DNA of 64,000 nucleotides, taken from positions 5,265,001 through 5,329,000 of the forward strand of contig NZ_CP096563.1 in the NCBI RefSeq assembly GCF_023221595.1, read 5' to 3'. Positions 27,401 to 34,303 of the stretch are shown here, in pieces (the first letter of the stretch is position 1; each line of letters opens with the position of its first letter). A program made the translations under genes and the position numbers. Source of the stretch: Rhodococcus qingshengii JCM 15477. GTDB taxonomy: Bacteria; Actinomycetota; Actinomycetes; Mycobacteriales; Mycobacteriaceae. The notes beneath the pieces were generated by a model. The model was not told the DNA's origin and did not search any database. It worked only from the letters and a program-made list of their open reading frames with translations.

Positions 27401-27848
27401 GCCGTCGTGCGGTCTAGCCGTGGTCCTGATGGCCAACGGTGGAGCAATGGACGCTCTCTCCGGCGATCTTCTGGCTGAAGTAATCGGTTCGATAGGCGGC
27501 GTCAGTGTGACACCGGCATTCTCGCCTGGTGACCCCCACACCCGCGTCACGTCCTCACCTGAAGAACTCGATGCGCTGTGCGGCCTGTACCGCGATGCCG
27601 CAGCCGATTTCGTCTTGGAAAGGACCGGCGGTTCCCTGACCGCCCGCCGCACCGATCACATCGACCCTTCGGTCACCGCCGAAAGCGCAGAGTCCGTCTC
27701 TCTCAGCCTGATCGAAGTTCACCCTGGAGTATTCGCGACCCAACTACCTCAATCAGCGGGTTGGATCCGGATCACTTTCTCCGACAACGGGAGTACACAA
27801 TTGCTACACGTCGGAAGCCGCGCGTATCCGCGAGTGAACAACCGATGA
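24465..27848 (+). CDS. Fusion of S9 prolyl-oligopeptidase-type peptidase and class C beta-lactamase-like (S12) domain
   Basis: Two-headed hydrolase of 1127 residues without a signal peptide, so cytoplasmic. Residues 1 to about 400 form a beta-propeller with WD40-like repeats (FSPDGARIAF, YSPDGTELAF). Residues about 410-655 are an alpha/beta hydrolase with nucleophile Ser519 in GYSYGG, Asp596 in GGSDVRCP and His628 in DASHDF, as in acylaminoacyl peptidases. Residues about 665-1127 are a beta-lactamase-related domain with SxxK (Ser724-Ile-Ser-Lys727), YCN (816-818) and HNG (965-967). S12 relatives include D-aminopeptidases and D-Ala-D-Ala carboxypeptidases. All catalytic residues are present in both halves. 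Its ATG overlaps the ATPase stop and the M20 start overlaps its own stop. Imported peptides, probably with D-residues, are the likely substrate. Confidence 0.9.
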   Translation: MTTPTTLDSPAAVARAEERRSARIQDYASVVTPTSIAVSASGRIAYVRTEANPAADTNEHSIWLASPQLQLTAGPADTSPAWHPVSTLLVFVRPDSSGTPQLWKVDATGGPATQLTTTAQLPLGAGAPVFSPDGARIAFSAPVDRTAAGSSCLLVAKRLNYKVDGSGVRGSVRAHLFEFDLAAGSLRQLTDGDWDASHPAYSPDGTELAFTAAMDGDADLTRASSAWTVSLTDLASAPRMLGHARGIAGPLAWTPAGDAVVAVGWHTPIIHNNELLVLHRDQRVEDRSLTSGLDRNVMPGGTGYPGGAPSFTADGDIVFCIRNHGSTELHKVDFGSGSVSPLLTGEQTVVSGLALTSGRAVVALATATSFGEVAVIDLETRAVETVTELNTELTTSVAFPVASERWFDISDGTRVQGWILRDPNVTGAGPLVLDVHGGPHNAWTGTPTPMHAYHAELVALGYTVLMINPRGSDGYGNDFFDGVRDGWGEADRADLLEPVETLVAEGMAHPKQLVLTGYSYGGFMTCALTSVTDRFAVAVAGGLVCDIANTAGPSDEGILLQTVEFDPQSSRVRELSPLGRVSQVTTPTLILHGGSDVRCPVNQAEQWFGGLRLAGTPTELVVFPDASHDFVLTGRPSHRLEYSTRLVDWIERHLSPKPALTTVDPDYWQYRLDTLSAKYGVPGASLGILTTTRSGFSRTVVTSGVVSTRTGVAATPDTLFQMGSISKVWTATLIMQLVEEGLLDLDSPVRNILPDFAVADAVATETVTTRHLLTHTSGIDGDVFIDGGRGDDCVERYVAALKSTVQLFAPGTDWSYCNTGFVIAGRIIEVLRGKSWDAVLRERIIEPLGLTKTTTLPEETALHRAAVGHVGGAAVGHVGGADNLEQTPQFLIPRSMGPAGLINSTAEDLLLFAQDSMREDPVLLRRSTHLAMLEERRQIGDVSSADIMGTTWLLHNWGGVLAHGHNGGTLGQQSFLRVVPSCGLAVVLMANGGAMDALSGDLLAEVIGSIGGVSVTPAFSPGDPHTRVTSSPEELDALCGLYRDAAADFVLERTGGSLTARRTDHIDPSVTAESAESVSLSLIEVHPGVFATQLPQSAGWIRITFSDNGSTQLLHVGSRAYPRVNNR
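27060..27107 (+). repeat. Perfect 24-base tandem repeat inside the peptidase fusion gene
   Basis: Two identical 24-base units (27060-27083 and 27084-27107) encode a duplicated AVGHVGGA segment in the S12 half, about residues 866-881. The duplication keeps the frame and probably lies in a surface loop. Confidence 0.95.
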
Positions 27849-29008
27849 CCATTCTCCGCGATCTGGCCGAGCGCCAACTTCCTCAGATCCTCGAGGACGC
27901 CATCGCGCTCATCGAAGTCGAGTCGCCGTCACACGATCTCGAAGCTGTTGCCCGCAGCGCGAAGTGGACGTCAGACCTTGTCCACGAACGACTCGGCGTG
28001 ACACCGGAGTCGATAGTGACGGAAGGCCGTACCCATCTGGTGACCCGTTTCGGCAGCTCACCGACGCGGCTGATGCTGCTCGGTCATCATGACACCGTGT
28101 GGCCGATCGGCACCCTGACACGCCTGCCCGCAGCCGTCACCGACGGAGCGCTCCGAGGTCCGGGCGGACTCGACATGAAACTTGGTGTCGTTCAGGCAAT
28201 CCACGCCCTCGCTATCGTCCGGGAGCTGCACGGCGACGATGCACTCGACGGAATCACACTCCTCGTGACCGGTGACGAAGAAATCGGTTCACCCACGTCG
28301 CGGTCCCTCATCGAGGAACTTGCGGCAGGCGCGGTACTGGTTCTCGAGGCCGGCGGTGACGGTGGCGAACTGAAGACTGTCCGCAAGGGAGTGTCGCTGT
28401 ATCGGATCCATGTTGCCGGTCGCGCCGCCCACGCCGGGCTGGAGCCGGAAAAAGGCATCAACGCTGCAGTAGAACTGGCTCGTCTCGTGATCGCGATCAA
28501 CGACTTGTCCTCGCCGGCACAGGCAACCACCGTCACCCCGACTGTCATTTCAGCCGGAACCACAACCAACACCGTTCCGGCAGAAGCCTTCGTCGACGTG
28601 GACGTGCGCGCAACCAGCGCCGCCGAGCAGGAGCGCGTCGATGCGAATATCCGAGCCCTGCAGGCAATCCACCCCGAAGCCGTAGTCACGGTCTCGGGTG
28701 GTGTCAACCGTCCACCTCTCGAAGGGACGATGTCCGCACCGTTGCTGGCGTTGGCGGAACGCGTTGCGCTCGAGCATGATCTGACTACGCCCGTCGGCCT
28801 CGCCGTAGGCGGAGCCTCGGACGGAAACTTCACTGCCGGTATCGGTATCCCCACCCTCGACGGCCTCGGTGGCGTCGGCGGCGGTGCACACGCCGAGACC
28901 GAGCATGCGCTCGTGTCCGCAATCGCTCCGAGGACGGCGTTGGTTGCGGGCCTTATTCGTTCGATCACGTCTGAAGGGGGCCCTCGTGTCGAAAAGCAAA
29001 GCGGTTGA
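27845..29008 (+). CDS. M20 family peptidase, carboxypeptidase G2-like; probable N-succinyl-L-amino acid desuccinylase
   Basis: Zinc-dependent amidohydrolase of 387 residues. Metal-binding motifs are LLGHHDTVWP (His, Asp), GPGGLDMKLG (Asp), TGDEEIGS (Glu-Glu catalytic base and ligand), LVLEAGGDGG and the late GGGAHAETEH (His). A dimerisation domain lies in the middle (about 190-300). The start at 27845 overlaps the fusion peptidase stop by 4 bases. In the known D- to L-amino-acid route of Geobacillus kaustophilus a carboxypeptidase G2-like M20 enzyme removes succinate from N-succinyl-L-amino acids. The neighbours here (GNAT, racemase) make that role likely. A general acyl-amino-acid or peptide hydrolase is the alternative. 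Confidence 0.88.
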   Translation: MTILRDLAERQLPQILEDAIALIEVESPSHDLEAVARSAKWTSDLVHERLGVTPESIVTEGRTHLVTRFGSSPTRLMLLGHHDTVWPIGTLTRLPAAVTDGALRGPGGLDMKLGVVQAIHALAIVRELHGDDALDGITLLVTGDEEIGSPTSRSLIEELAAGAVLVLEAGGDGGELKTVRKGVSLYRIHVAGRAAHAGLEPEKGINAAVELARLVIAINDLSSPAQATTVTPTVISAGTTTNTVPAEAFVDVDVRATSAAEQERVDANIRALQAIHPEAVVTVSGGVNRPPLEGTMSAPLLALAERVALEHDLTTPVGLAVGGASDGNFTAGIGIPTLDGLGGVGGGAHAETEHALVSAIAPRTALVAGLIRSITSEGGPRVEKQSG

Positions 29009-29807
29009 GTTTCGAGAACTGGTCGATACCCGCGAAATAGCCGATCTATCCGCCGTTTTCGACGAGATCTGGGCTACCAGTCCCGGACCGGCTCATTTCG
29101 GCACGGCGATGTTGGTTGCGCTTCACCACGGTGGTCACTACGTGGTGGGAGCCTTTTCCGAAGGCGAAATGATCGGTGGTTGCGTCGGATTCTTCGTCGA
29201 GCCTCTCGGCGAGGTTCTGCACTCACACATCGCCGGAGTACTACCGGGACACGCAGGCAAGGGAATCGGCCGCGCCCTCAAGCATCATCAGCGAGACTGG
29301 TGCATCGAGCGCGGCGTCAGGACGATCCGGTGGACCTTCGATCCACTGGTCGCACGAAATGCCTATTTCAACATTCAGCGTCTCGGAGCCGAACCGGCCG
29401 AATACAACCCGGATTTCTACGGGTCGATGGCAGACGGAATCAACGCAGGCGACGCCAGCGATCGTATGCTCGTCAGTTGGGACCTCGACGTCGATGGATC
29501 TCCGAGTTCTACTGTGGCCGTGAATGATACATTCAAGGTGCTTCAACCCACCGAAGACGGTACGCCTCGAATGCTCCCGATCCCACCCGACTGCGTCGAT
29601 ATCGCAGTCGGAATACCCAGAGACATCGAGCATCTGAGAACAGTCGACCGCGCCTCTGCCTTTGCCTGGCGACACGCGCTTCGCGAGTACCTCGAACCAC
29701 TGATCGCCTCGAAGGAATGGCAATCGACCGGCTTCGACCCCAGCGGCTATTACATGTTCACGAAAATCTGCGAGACAACCGGAGAAGAGCAAGTCCATGC
29801 ACATTGA
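28986..29807 (+). CDS. GNAT acyltransferase, probable succinyl-CoA:D-amino acid N-succinyltransferase
   Basis: GNAT-fold protein of 273 residues. The acyl-CoA loop is PGHAGKGIGRALKHHQRDW (about residues 87-105), followed by a conserved TFDPLVARNAYFNIQRLGA block typical of the COG3375-like group. The GTG start at 28986 has AAGGGGG upstream and overlaps the M20 gene by 23 bases. Its stop overlaps the racemase gene by 11 bases. Members of this GNAT group accompany N-succinylamino acid racemase and act on D-amino acids with succinyl-CoA in G. kaustophilus. The function is inferred from family and context. Confidence 0.82.
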   Translation: MSKSKAVEFRELVDTREIADLSAVFDEIWATSPGPAHFGTAMLVALHHGGHYVVGAFSEGEMIGGCVGFFVEPLGEVLHSHIAGVLPGHAGKGIGRALKHHQRDWCIERGVRTIRWTFDPLVARNAYFNIQRLGAEPAEYNPDFYGSMADGINAGDASDRMLVSWDLDVDGSPSSTVAVNDTFKVLQPTEDGTPRMLPIPPDCVDIAVGIPRDIEHLRTVDRASAFAWRHALREYLEPLIASKEWQSTGFDPSGYYMFTKICETTGEEQVHAH

Positions 29808-30930
29808 GTCCGTCGAATTGCGCGAACTGCGCATCCCTCTCGTCTCCCCCTTCACCACGTCATTCAGCACCCAGCTCGAGCGCAACACCCTCGTCCTGAA
29901 AGTGAGCGGCACCACCGACGGCCCCAACGGTCCGGTGGAGACCGTCGGCTGGGGCGAGTGCGGCTCGCTCAGCGATCCGTACTACAACTCCGAATACACC
30001 GCTGGTGCGCGGGCGATGCTTCGCGAGTATCTCGTTCCGACGCTGCGTAAGTCGCAGTCGGATCAGCCGCTCTCGGCCGAGACGGTCGGCAGCGTACTTC
30101 ACCACGTCGTGGGTCACCAGATGTCGAAGTCGGCTATCGAAATGGCAATCCTCGATGCTGAATTGCGCGCTCGTGGACAGTCTTTCGCTCGGTACCTCGG
30201 TGCCACTCGCACTCGGGTGCCCTCGGGAGTGTCCGTCGGCATCCAGGACAGCATTCCGCAGCTACTCGAAACCGTCGGTAACTATCTGTCGCAGGGTTAC
30301 GTGCGAATCAAGCTGAAGATCAAGCCGGGCTGGGACATCGCTCCCGTCGCTGCGGTGCGCAAGGAGTTCGGCTACGACGTCCCTCTGCAGGTCGACGCGA
30401 ATGCCGCGTACACCCTCGTCGACGCGCAGTTGCTGCGCCGCCTGGACGAATTCGCACTGCTCCTCATCGAACAGCCGCTGGCCGAGGACGATTTGGTGCA
30501 GCACGCCAAGCTTGCCCAGTCCCTCTCGACTCCGATCTGCCTCGACGAGTCGGTCGAGTCGGCCAAGGATGCGGCGGATGCCATCACGCTCGGCGCCGCT
30601 TCGGTCATCAACATCAAGCCGAGCCGCGTCGGTGGATATCTGGAAGCCAAGCGCATTCACGATCTCGCCTCGGCGCACGGTATTGCGGTGTGGTGCGGCG
30701 GAATGCTCGAGACCGGAATCGGCCGCGCCGCCAACGCAGCCCTCGCGGCGCTGGACGGATTCACGCTGCCCGGCGACATCTCGGCGTCCGATCGCTTCTA
30801 CAAGGAAGACATCACCGAACCTTTTGTCATCGAGGACGGCCACATCGCCGTGCCGCAGGGACCGGGCTTCGGTGTGACTCCGCGCGAAGACGTCATGGAT
30901 CGCTTCACGGTCGGAACCGAGATTCTGTAG
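29797..30930 (+). CDS. N-succinylamino acid racemase/o-succinylbenzoate synthase (enolase superfamily)
   Basis: Enolase-superfamily enzyme of 377 residues. The acid/base lysines are in IKLKIKPG (Lys172, Lys174) and INIKPSRVGG (Lys274). Magnesium ligands are Asp200 (VDANAAY), Glu225 (LIEQPL) and Asp250 (CLDES). These motifs match the NSAR/OSBS group of Amycolatopsis, Geobacillus and Deinococcus rather than E. coli MenC. No menaquinone genes are near; the M20 and GNAT partners are, so N-succinylamino acid racemisation is the more probable role, with OSBS activity possible. It is the last gene of the cluster and is followed by a hairpin. Confidence 0.92.
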   Translation: MHIESVELRELRIPLVSPFTTSFSTQLERNTLVLKVSGTTDGPNGPVETVGWGECGSLSDPYYNSEYTAGARAMLREYLVPTLRKSQSDQPLSAETVGSVLHHVVGHQMSKSAIEMAILDAELRARGQSFARYLGATRTRVPSGVSVGIQDSIPQLLETVGNYLSQGYVRIKLKIKPGWDIAPVAAVRKEFGYDVPLQVDANAAYTLVDAQLLRRLDEFALLLIEQPLAEDDLVQHAKLAQSLSTPICLDESVESAKDAADAITLGAASVINIKPSRVGGYLEAKRIHDLASAHGIAVWCGGMLETGIGRAANAALAALDGFTLPGDISASDRFYKEDITEPFVIEDGHIAVPQGPGFGVTPREDVMDRFTVGTEIL

Positions 30931-30952
30931 GTCCGTCACACAGTCACGCAGC

Positions 30953-30983
30953 AGCCACCTCCACCTTCACCCCGGAGGTGGCT
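30953..30983 (+). terminator. Hairpin at the end of the peptide/D-amino-acid cluster
   Basis: AGCCACCTCC (30953-30962) pairs with GGAGGTGGCT (30974-30983) with an 11-base loop, 22 bases after the racemase stop, followed by the T-rich GTTCGTCGTTTGTG. Confidence 0.65.
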
Positions 30984-31053
30984 GTTCGTCGTTTGTGTCG
31001 GTAGGGGGGTGCATAGTGATTCGGACATGACGTTCTGCACCGAAAGGCCCCCG

Positions 31054-31734
31054 ATGAGTAGCTGGTCCGATCGCCCGATCTGCGCGTTCGACCTCGAGAC
31101 CACGGGGCGGGATCCGTCGACCGCTCGTATCGTCAGTGCCTGCGTCGCGGTGATCGACGGTTCGAGTGTCGAAACACGCACGTGGCTACTCGATCCCGGC
31201 GTCGACATCCCCGCCGGCGCCTCGGCTGTTCACGGCATCAGCACCGAGTTCGCGGCGCAACACGGCCAGGATTATTCCGAGGGCTACGAAGAGATTCGCG
31301 AGGCTCTGCACAATTCCTGGGCGCGCGATCACGCCGTCGTGGCGTTCAATGCCTCCTATGATCTGACGGTCATGCATGCCGAGGGTCTGCGCATCGGCAA
31401 GCCTGCATTCGTTCCGGGGTTGGTGATCGATCCGTACGTGATCGATCGGGCGATGGATACGTTCCGCAAGGGCAAGCGAACGCTTGCGGCCGTGTGCGAG
31501 CACTACGGAATTTCATTGGAGTCGGCGCACGAAGCCGAGGCCGATGCCAAAGCTGCGGCAGCGTTGGCCCGCGAGTTGGCCGTGCGGTTCCCCGACATCC
31601 TGGGGCTCGATCTCATGGTCGATCAAGCCGATTGGCACGCCGAGCGGCAACGCGATTTCGCCGAGTACCTTCTCAGCCAAGGGAGGGACGTGGCAGATGT
31701 GAACGGCCAGTGGCCGATTCGCATCATCGCCTGA
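31054..31734 (+). CDS. DEDDh 3'-5' exonuclease (DNA polymerase III epsilon-like)
   Basis: Exonuclease of 226 residues of the DnaQ-like DEDDh type. The motifs are FDLETTG (Asp, Glu), HGIS, FNASYDL (Asp) and HEAEADAKA (His, Asp). There is no UvrC or polymerase module, so it is a stand-alone proofreading or repair nuclease. The start at 31054 is chosen because GAAAGG lies upstream; an in-frame start 45 bases earlier has none. It is convergent with the amidase gene, whose stop is 28 bases away. Confidence 0.9.
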   Translation: MSSWSDRPICAFDLETTGRDPSTARIVSACVAVIDGSSVETRTWLLDPGVDIPAGASAVHGISTEFAAQHGQDYSEGYEEIREALHNSWARDHAVVAFNASYDLTVMHAEGLRIGKPAFVPGLVIDPYVIDRAMDTFRKGKRTLAAVCEHYGISLESAHEAEADAKAAAALARELAVRFPDILGLDLMVDQADWHAERQRDFAEYLLSQGRDVADVNGQWPIRIIA

Positions 31735-31762
31735 CGTCCTCCCCGGCTCGGACGACCGCGCG

Positions 31763-33190
31763 CTACGCCGGGACCGGCGGCCACACCGGCGCAATGGACC
31801 ACGGACGGGCTGTTTCGAGCTGCGACGCAACCTGAATCAGCAGATCTTCACGGCCGAACGCGCCGACCAACTGCACGCCGATCGGAACGCCGGCCGAGTC
31901 ATGACCCATCGGCAAGGAAATCGCCGGCTGACCTGAACTGTTGAACGGACTGGTCAAGCCGCTGTACCCGGCCGAATGCTCCCAGATCGACATAGGATTC
32001 GCCGTATCGAGCAGACCGAGCGGAGCTGCCGGCCGAGCCATCGTCGGAGTCAGCAACAGGTCGTGATCGACAAAGAACGCACCGATCACCTGGGCGGCCC
32101 GCTCGAGTTCCTGCAGCGCCTTGACGACGTTCGTCGCACTTTCGGACTTCGCGCGGTCGTAGATCATCCGCGCCATCGGCTCGAGGTCGTCGTCGCGGAT
32201 CGCGCGGTTCAGGGCGTCGAGTCGTTCGTCGACCTCGATCGTCATCGGAATGCCCATCAACACCGACAGCCCGGCAGTGAGCGCATCGAGCGGAAAGTTC
32301 GGGGCACTCTCGGTGACATCGTGACCGAGTTCTTCGAGCAGGCCGGCAACACCGGTCGCGACGGCCGAGCACTCCGGGTCCACCGGTGTGCCGTCAGGAA
32401 GAGCGTTACTCAGACCGATCCGCAACCGTCCGGGATCGGCACCCACTTCCTCGATGTACGGCCGCTTCGGCGCCAGGATCACGTAAGGATCGCCCACTGT
32501 CGGCCCGGCGGACAGATCGAGAAGCAACGCAGTGTCGCGGACACTTCGGGTGAGCGCGTGATGAACACTCATCGGCGACGAGAAGAGCGTGCGCGCCGGT
32601 GCCGTCGGAGTACGTCCTCGGCTCGGCTTGAGGCCTACCAGGCCGCAGGCCGATGCGGGAATACGGATCGATCCACCACCGTCGCTGGCATGCCCGCCTG
32701 GCACAATCCCGACGGCAACAGCTACAGCCGTGCCACCCGAAGATCCGCCGGGCGAACGATCAAGGGCGTAAGGGTTACGGGTGGGTCCGAACAGCGCAGG
32801 TTCGGTACTCGCGTTCTTGCCGAACTCCGGGGTGTTCGTCTTGCCGATGACAACCAGACCAGCCTGGCGGTAGCGCTCGACGAGCGTCGAATCTTTTTCT
32901 GCCACAGCGTCGGCGAACAATCGAGATCCATTGGTGCTCGGCAATCCTGCGACGTCCATGCCGAGGTCTTTGATCACGAACGGGACGCCCTGCAGTGGAC
33001 CATCCGGCAGGCCGCCTGATACCTCGTTGCGCGCTTCCTCTCGGCGCTCACTGATCACCGCGTTGACTGCCGGGTTGCGCTCGTCGAGCCTGTCCAGACT
33101 GAACTCGAGGACTTCCTTGGCGGAGACGTCGCCGCTCTTGATCGCTTCGGCCAGGCCGGTCATGTCGTTGTTGTCGAACAAATCCTGCAT
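31763..33190 (-). CDS. Amidase-signature family hydrolase
   Basis: Amidase of 475 residues. The Ser-cisSer-Lys triad can be placed: Lys74 (VPFVIKDLG), cis-Ser about 150 in PGGSSGG, and nucleophile Ser174 in [11 protein letters not shown]. The start at 33190 has GAGGG 5 bases upstream; two further in-frame starts lie 15 bases out. No GatB or GatC gene is near and the active-site context differs from GatA, so it hydrolyses small amides, possibly amino-acid amides or nylon-type oligomers. Its upstream neighbour is a LuxR-type regulator transcribed in the same direction with a 115-base gap. Confidence 0.9.
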   Translation of the reverse strand: MQDLFDNNDMTGLAEAIKSGDVSAKEVLEFSLDRLDERNPAVNAVISERREEARNEVSGGLPDGPLQGVPFVIKDLGMDVAGLPSTNGSRLFADAVAEKDSTLVERYRQAGLVVIGKTNTPEFGKNASTEPALFGPTRNPYALDRSPGGSSGGTAVAVAVGIVPGGHASDGGGSIRIPASACGLVGLKPSRGRTPTAPARTLFSSPMSVHHALTRSVRDTALLLDLSAGPTVGDPYVILAPKRPYIEEVGADPGRLRIGLSNALPDGTPVDPECSAVATGVAGLLEELGHDVTESAPNFPLDALTAGLSVLMGIPMTIEVDERLDALNRAIRDDDLEPMARMIYDRAKSESATNVVKALQELERAAQVIGAFFVDHDLLLTPTMARPAAPLGLLDTANPMSIWEHSAGYSGLTSPFNSSGQPAISLPMGHDSAGVPIGVQLVGAFGREDLLIQVASQLETARPWSIAPVWPPVPA

Positions 33191-33289
33191 CGATGCCCTC
33201 ATCACTCGTGTCGAACTCTGCCGATAGTGAGGTCCGTCATATCAACCGGAGTGGCGACGCAGTTCCGAAATTCCGCTTGGCGGGACCGA

Positions 33290-33317
33290 TCAGAGAATCA
33301 AGCCCTCACAGAATCAA
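33290..33317. repeat. Duplicated stop-codon region of the LuxR-type gene
   Basis: TCACAGAATCAA (33306-33317) contains the regulator stop on the minus strand. TCAGAGAATCAA (33290-33301) repeats it 16 bases downstream in transcription order with one mismatch. Confidence 0.55.
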
Positions 33318-34172
33318 ACCTTGCCGCCGCGCTTCCACGACCGCTTCGTGACGACTGCGGACGTCGAGTTTTCCCATCAGATTCCTCATGTACGTCTTGA
33401 TCGTTTCGACGCTCAGGGACAACCTCTCGGCGATCTCGGCATTGCGCAGTCCGAGAGCGACGTACCCCATCACCTCCCGCTCGCGTGGCGACAGGACAAC
33501 GGTGTTCGCGACTGGAGTGTTCGCGGAAGGTTTCGGCGACGCCAACGCCCGCAACTTTGCCTCGACCGCGAGGACCTGCGCGCTGAGAGCCATGTCCTCG
33601 AGGTTCGCCGCGATCTCGCCGAGCGCCAGGACGCTCTCGGTCAACCCTTCGGATATCTGGGCATCGCGGTTCGAACCATGTTCCACCGCAGCGGTATCGA
33701 GCATCGCCACCCGACGATCTACTTCGTCGCGAATCTCGAATTCTCGGGCCAACGCGTACGACGATCGCATCATCGTCTCTGCGATCACGTCGCCGATCGG
33801 CAGGTTGGCACGCAGTCCTCCGTAGATCGCTCCGCGAGTAACCCCGCGAACGACGATCGGGACTGCCATCAAGGATTCGATCGCTTCGGTGCCCACTTCG
33901 TAGTCGTAGTCGTGAGTGATGTGCGACGAGTTCGCGTAGTCCTGGACCGCGCCCGGTCGTTGTTCTGCGATCGCCCGACCGCCGAGTCCGCATTCGGCGT
34001 CGATCCGCAGGTTTCGCAGGATGTTGCTGCGCGTGCCGACGTGACCGGTGATGGTCAGCGACCGGTCGCTGACGCAGCCGCCGAACAGAACCGGCAACTC
34101 GGTTTTGGGGTGCAGCCGACGCAGTTCGGCGCGCAACGCGTCGTCGTCGCTCGGTCTCAGTACCCTGCTCAC
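33306..34172 (-). CDS. GAF-domain LuxR-type transcriptional regulator
   Basis: Regulator of 288 residues. A GAF-like sensor spans about residues 20-170 (GLGGRAIAEQRPGAVQDY, MAVPIVVRGVTRGAIYGG). A coiled segment links it to a C-terminal LuxR helix-turn-helix (LSPREREVMGYVALGLRNAEIA..., SVETIKTYMRNL). GTG 34172 is preferred because GGAGG lies 5 bases upstream; two more in-frame GTG codons precede it. It is divergent from fadD across 131 bases, so control of acyl-CoA ligase expression is plausible. Similar regulators in actinomycetes respond to small aromatic or acyl ligands; the ligand here is unknown. Confidence 0.88.
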   Translation of the reverse strand: MSRVLRPSDDDALRAELRRLHPKTELPVLFGGCVSDRSLTITGHVGTRSNILRNLRIDAECGLGGRAIAEQRPGAVQDYANSSHITHDYDYEVGTEAIESLMAVPIVVRGVTRGAIYGGLRANLPIGDVIAETMMRSSYALAREFEIRDEVDRRVAMLDTAAVEHGSNRDAQISEGLTESVLALGEIAANLEDMALSAQVLAVEAKLRALASPKPSANTPVANTVVLSPREREVMGYVALGLRNAEIAERLSLSVETIKTYMRNLMGKLDVRSRHEAVVEARRQGLIL

Positions 34173-34303
34173 TCTCACCTCCACGTACCCAATTCAGAGG
34201 GTAGCGGCACCTTTGGCTGGGCAATAGCGTGCATCCAGGCCATTTGTAGTGCCGATCACACTTATCGTGACACCAACCGTGCCACGTCGCCTTCGGAGGA
34301 ACC

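Noticed and set aside
29797..30930. Plain menC for menaquinone synthesis.
   Set aside because: Motifs fit NSAR/OSBS, and the overlapping neighbours are GNAT and M20 genes, not men genes.
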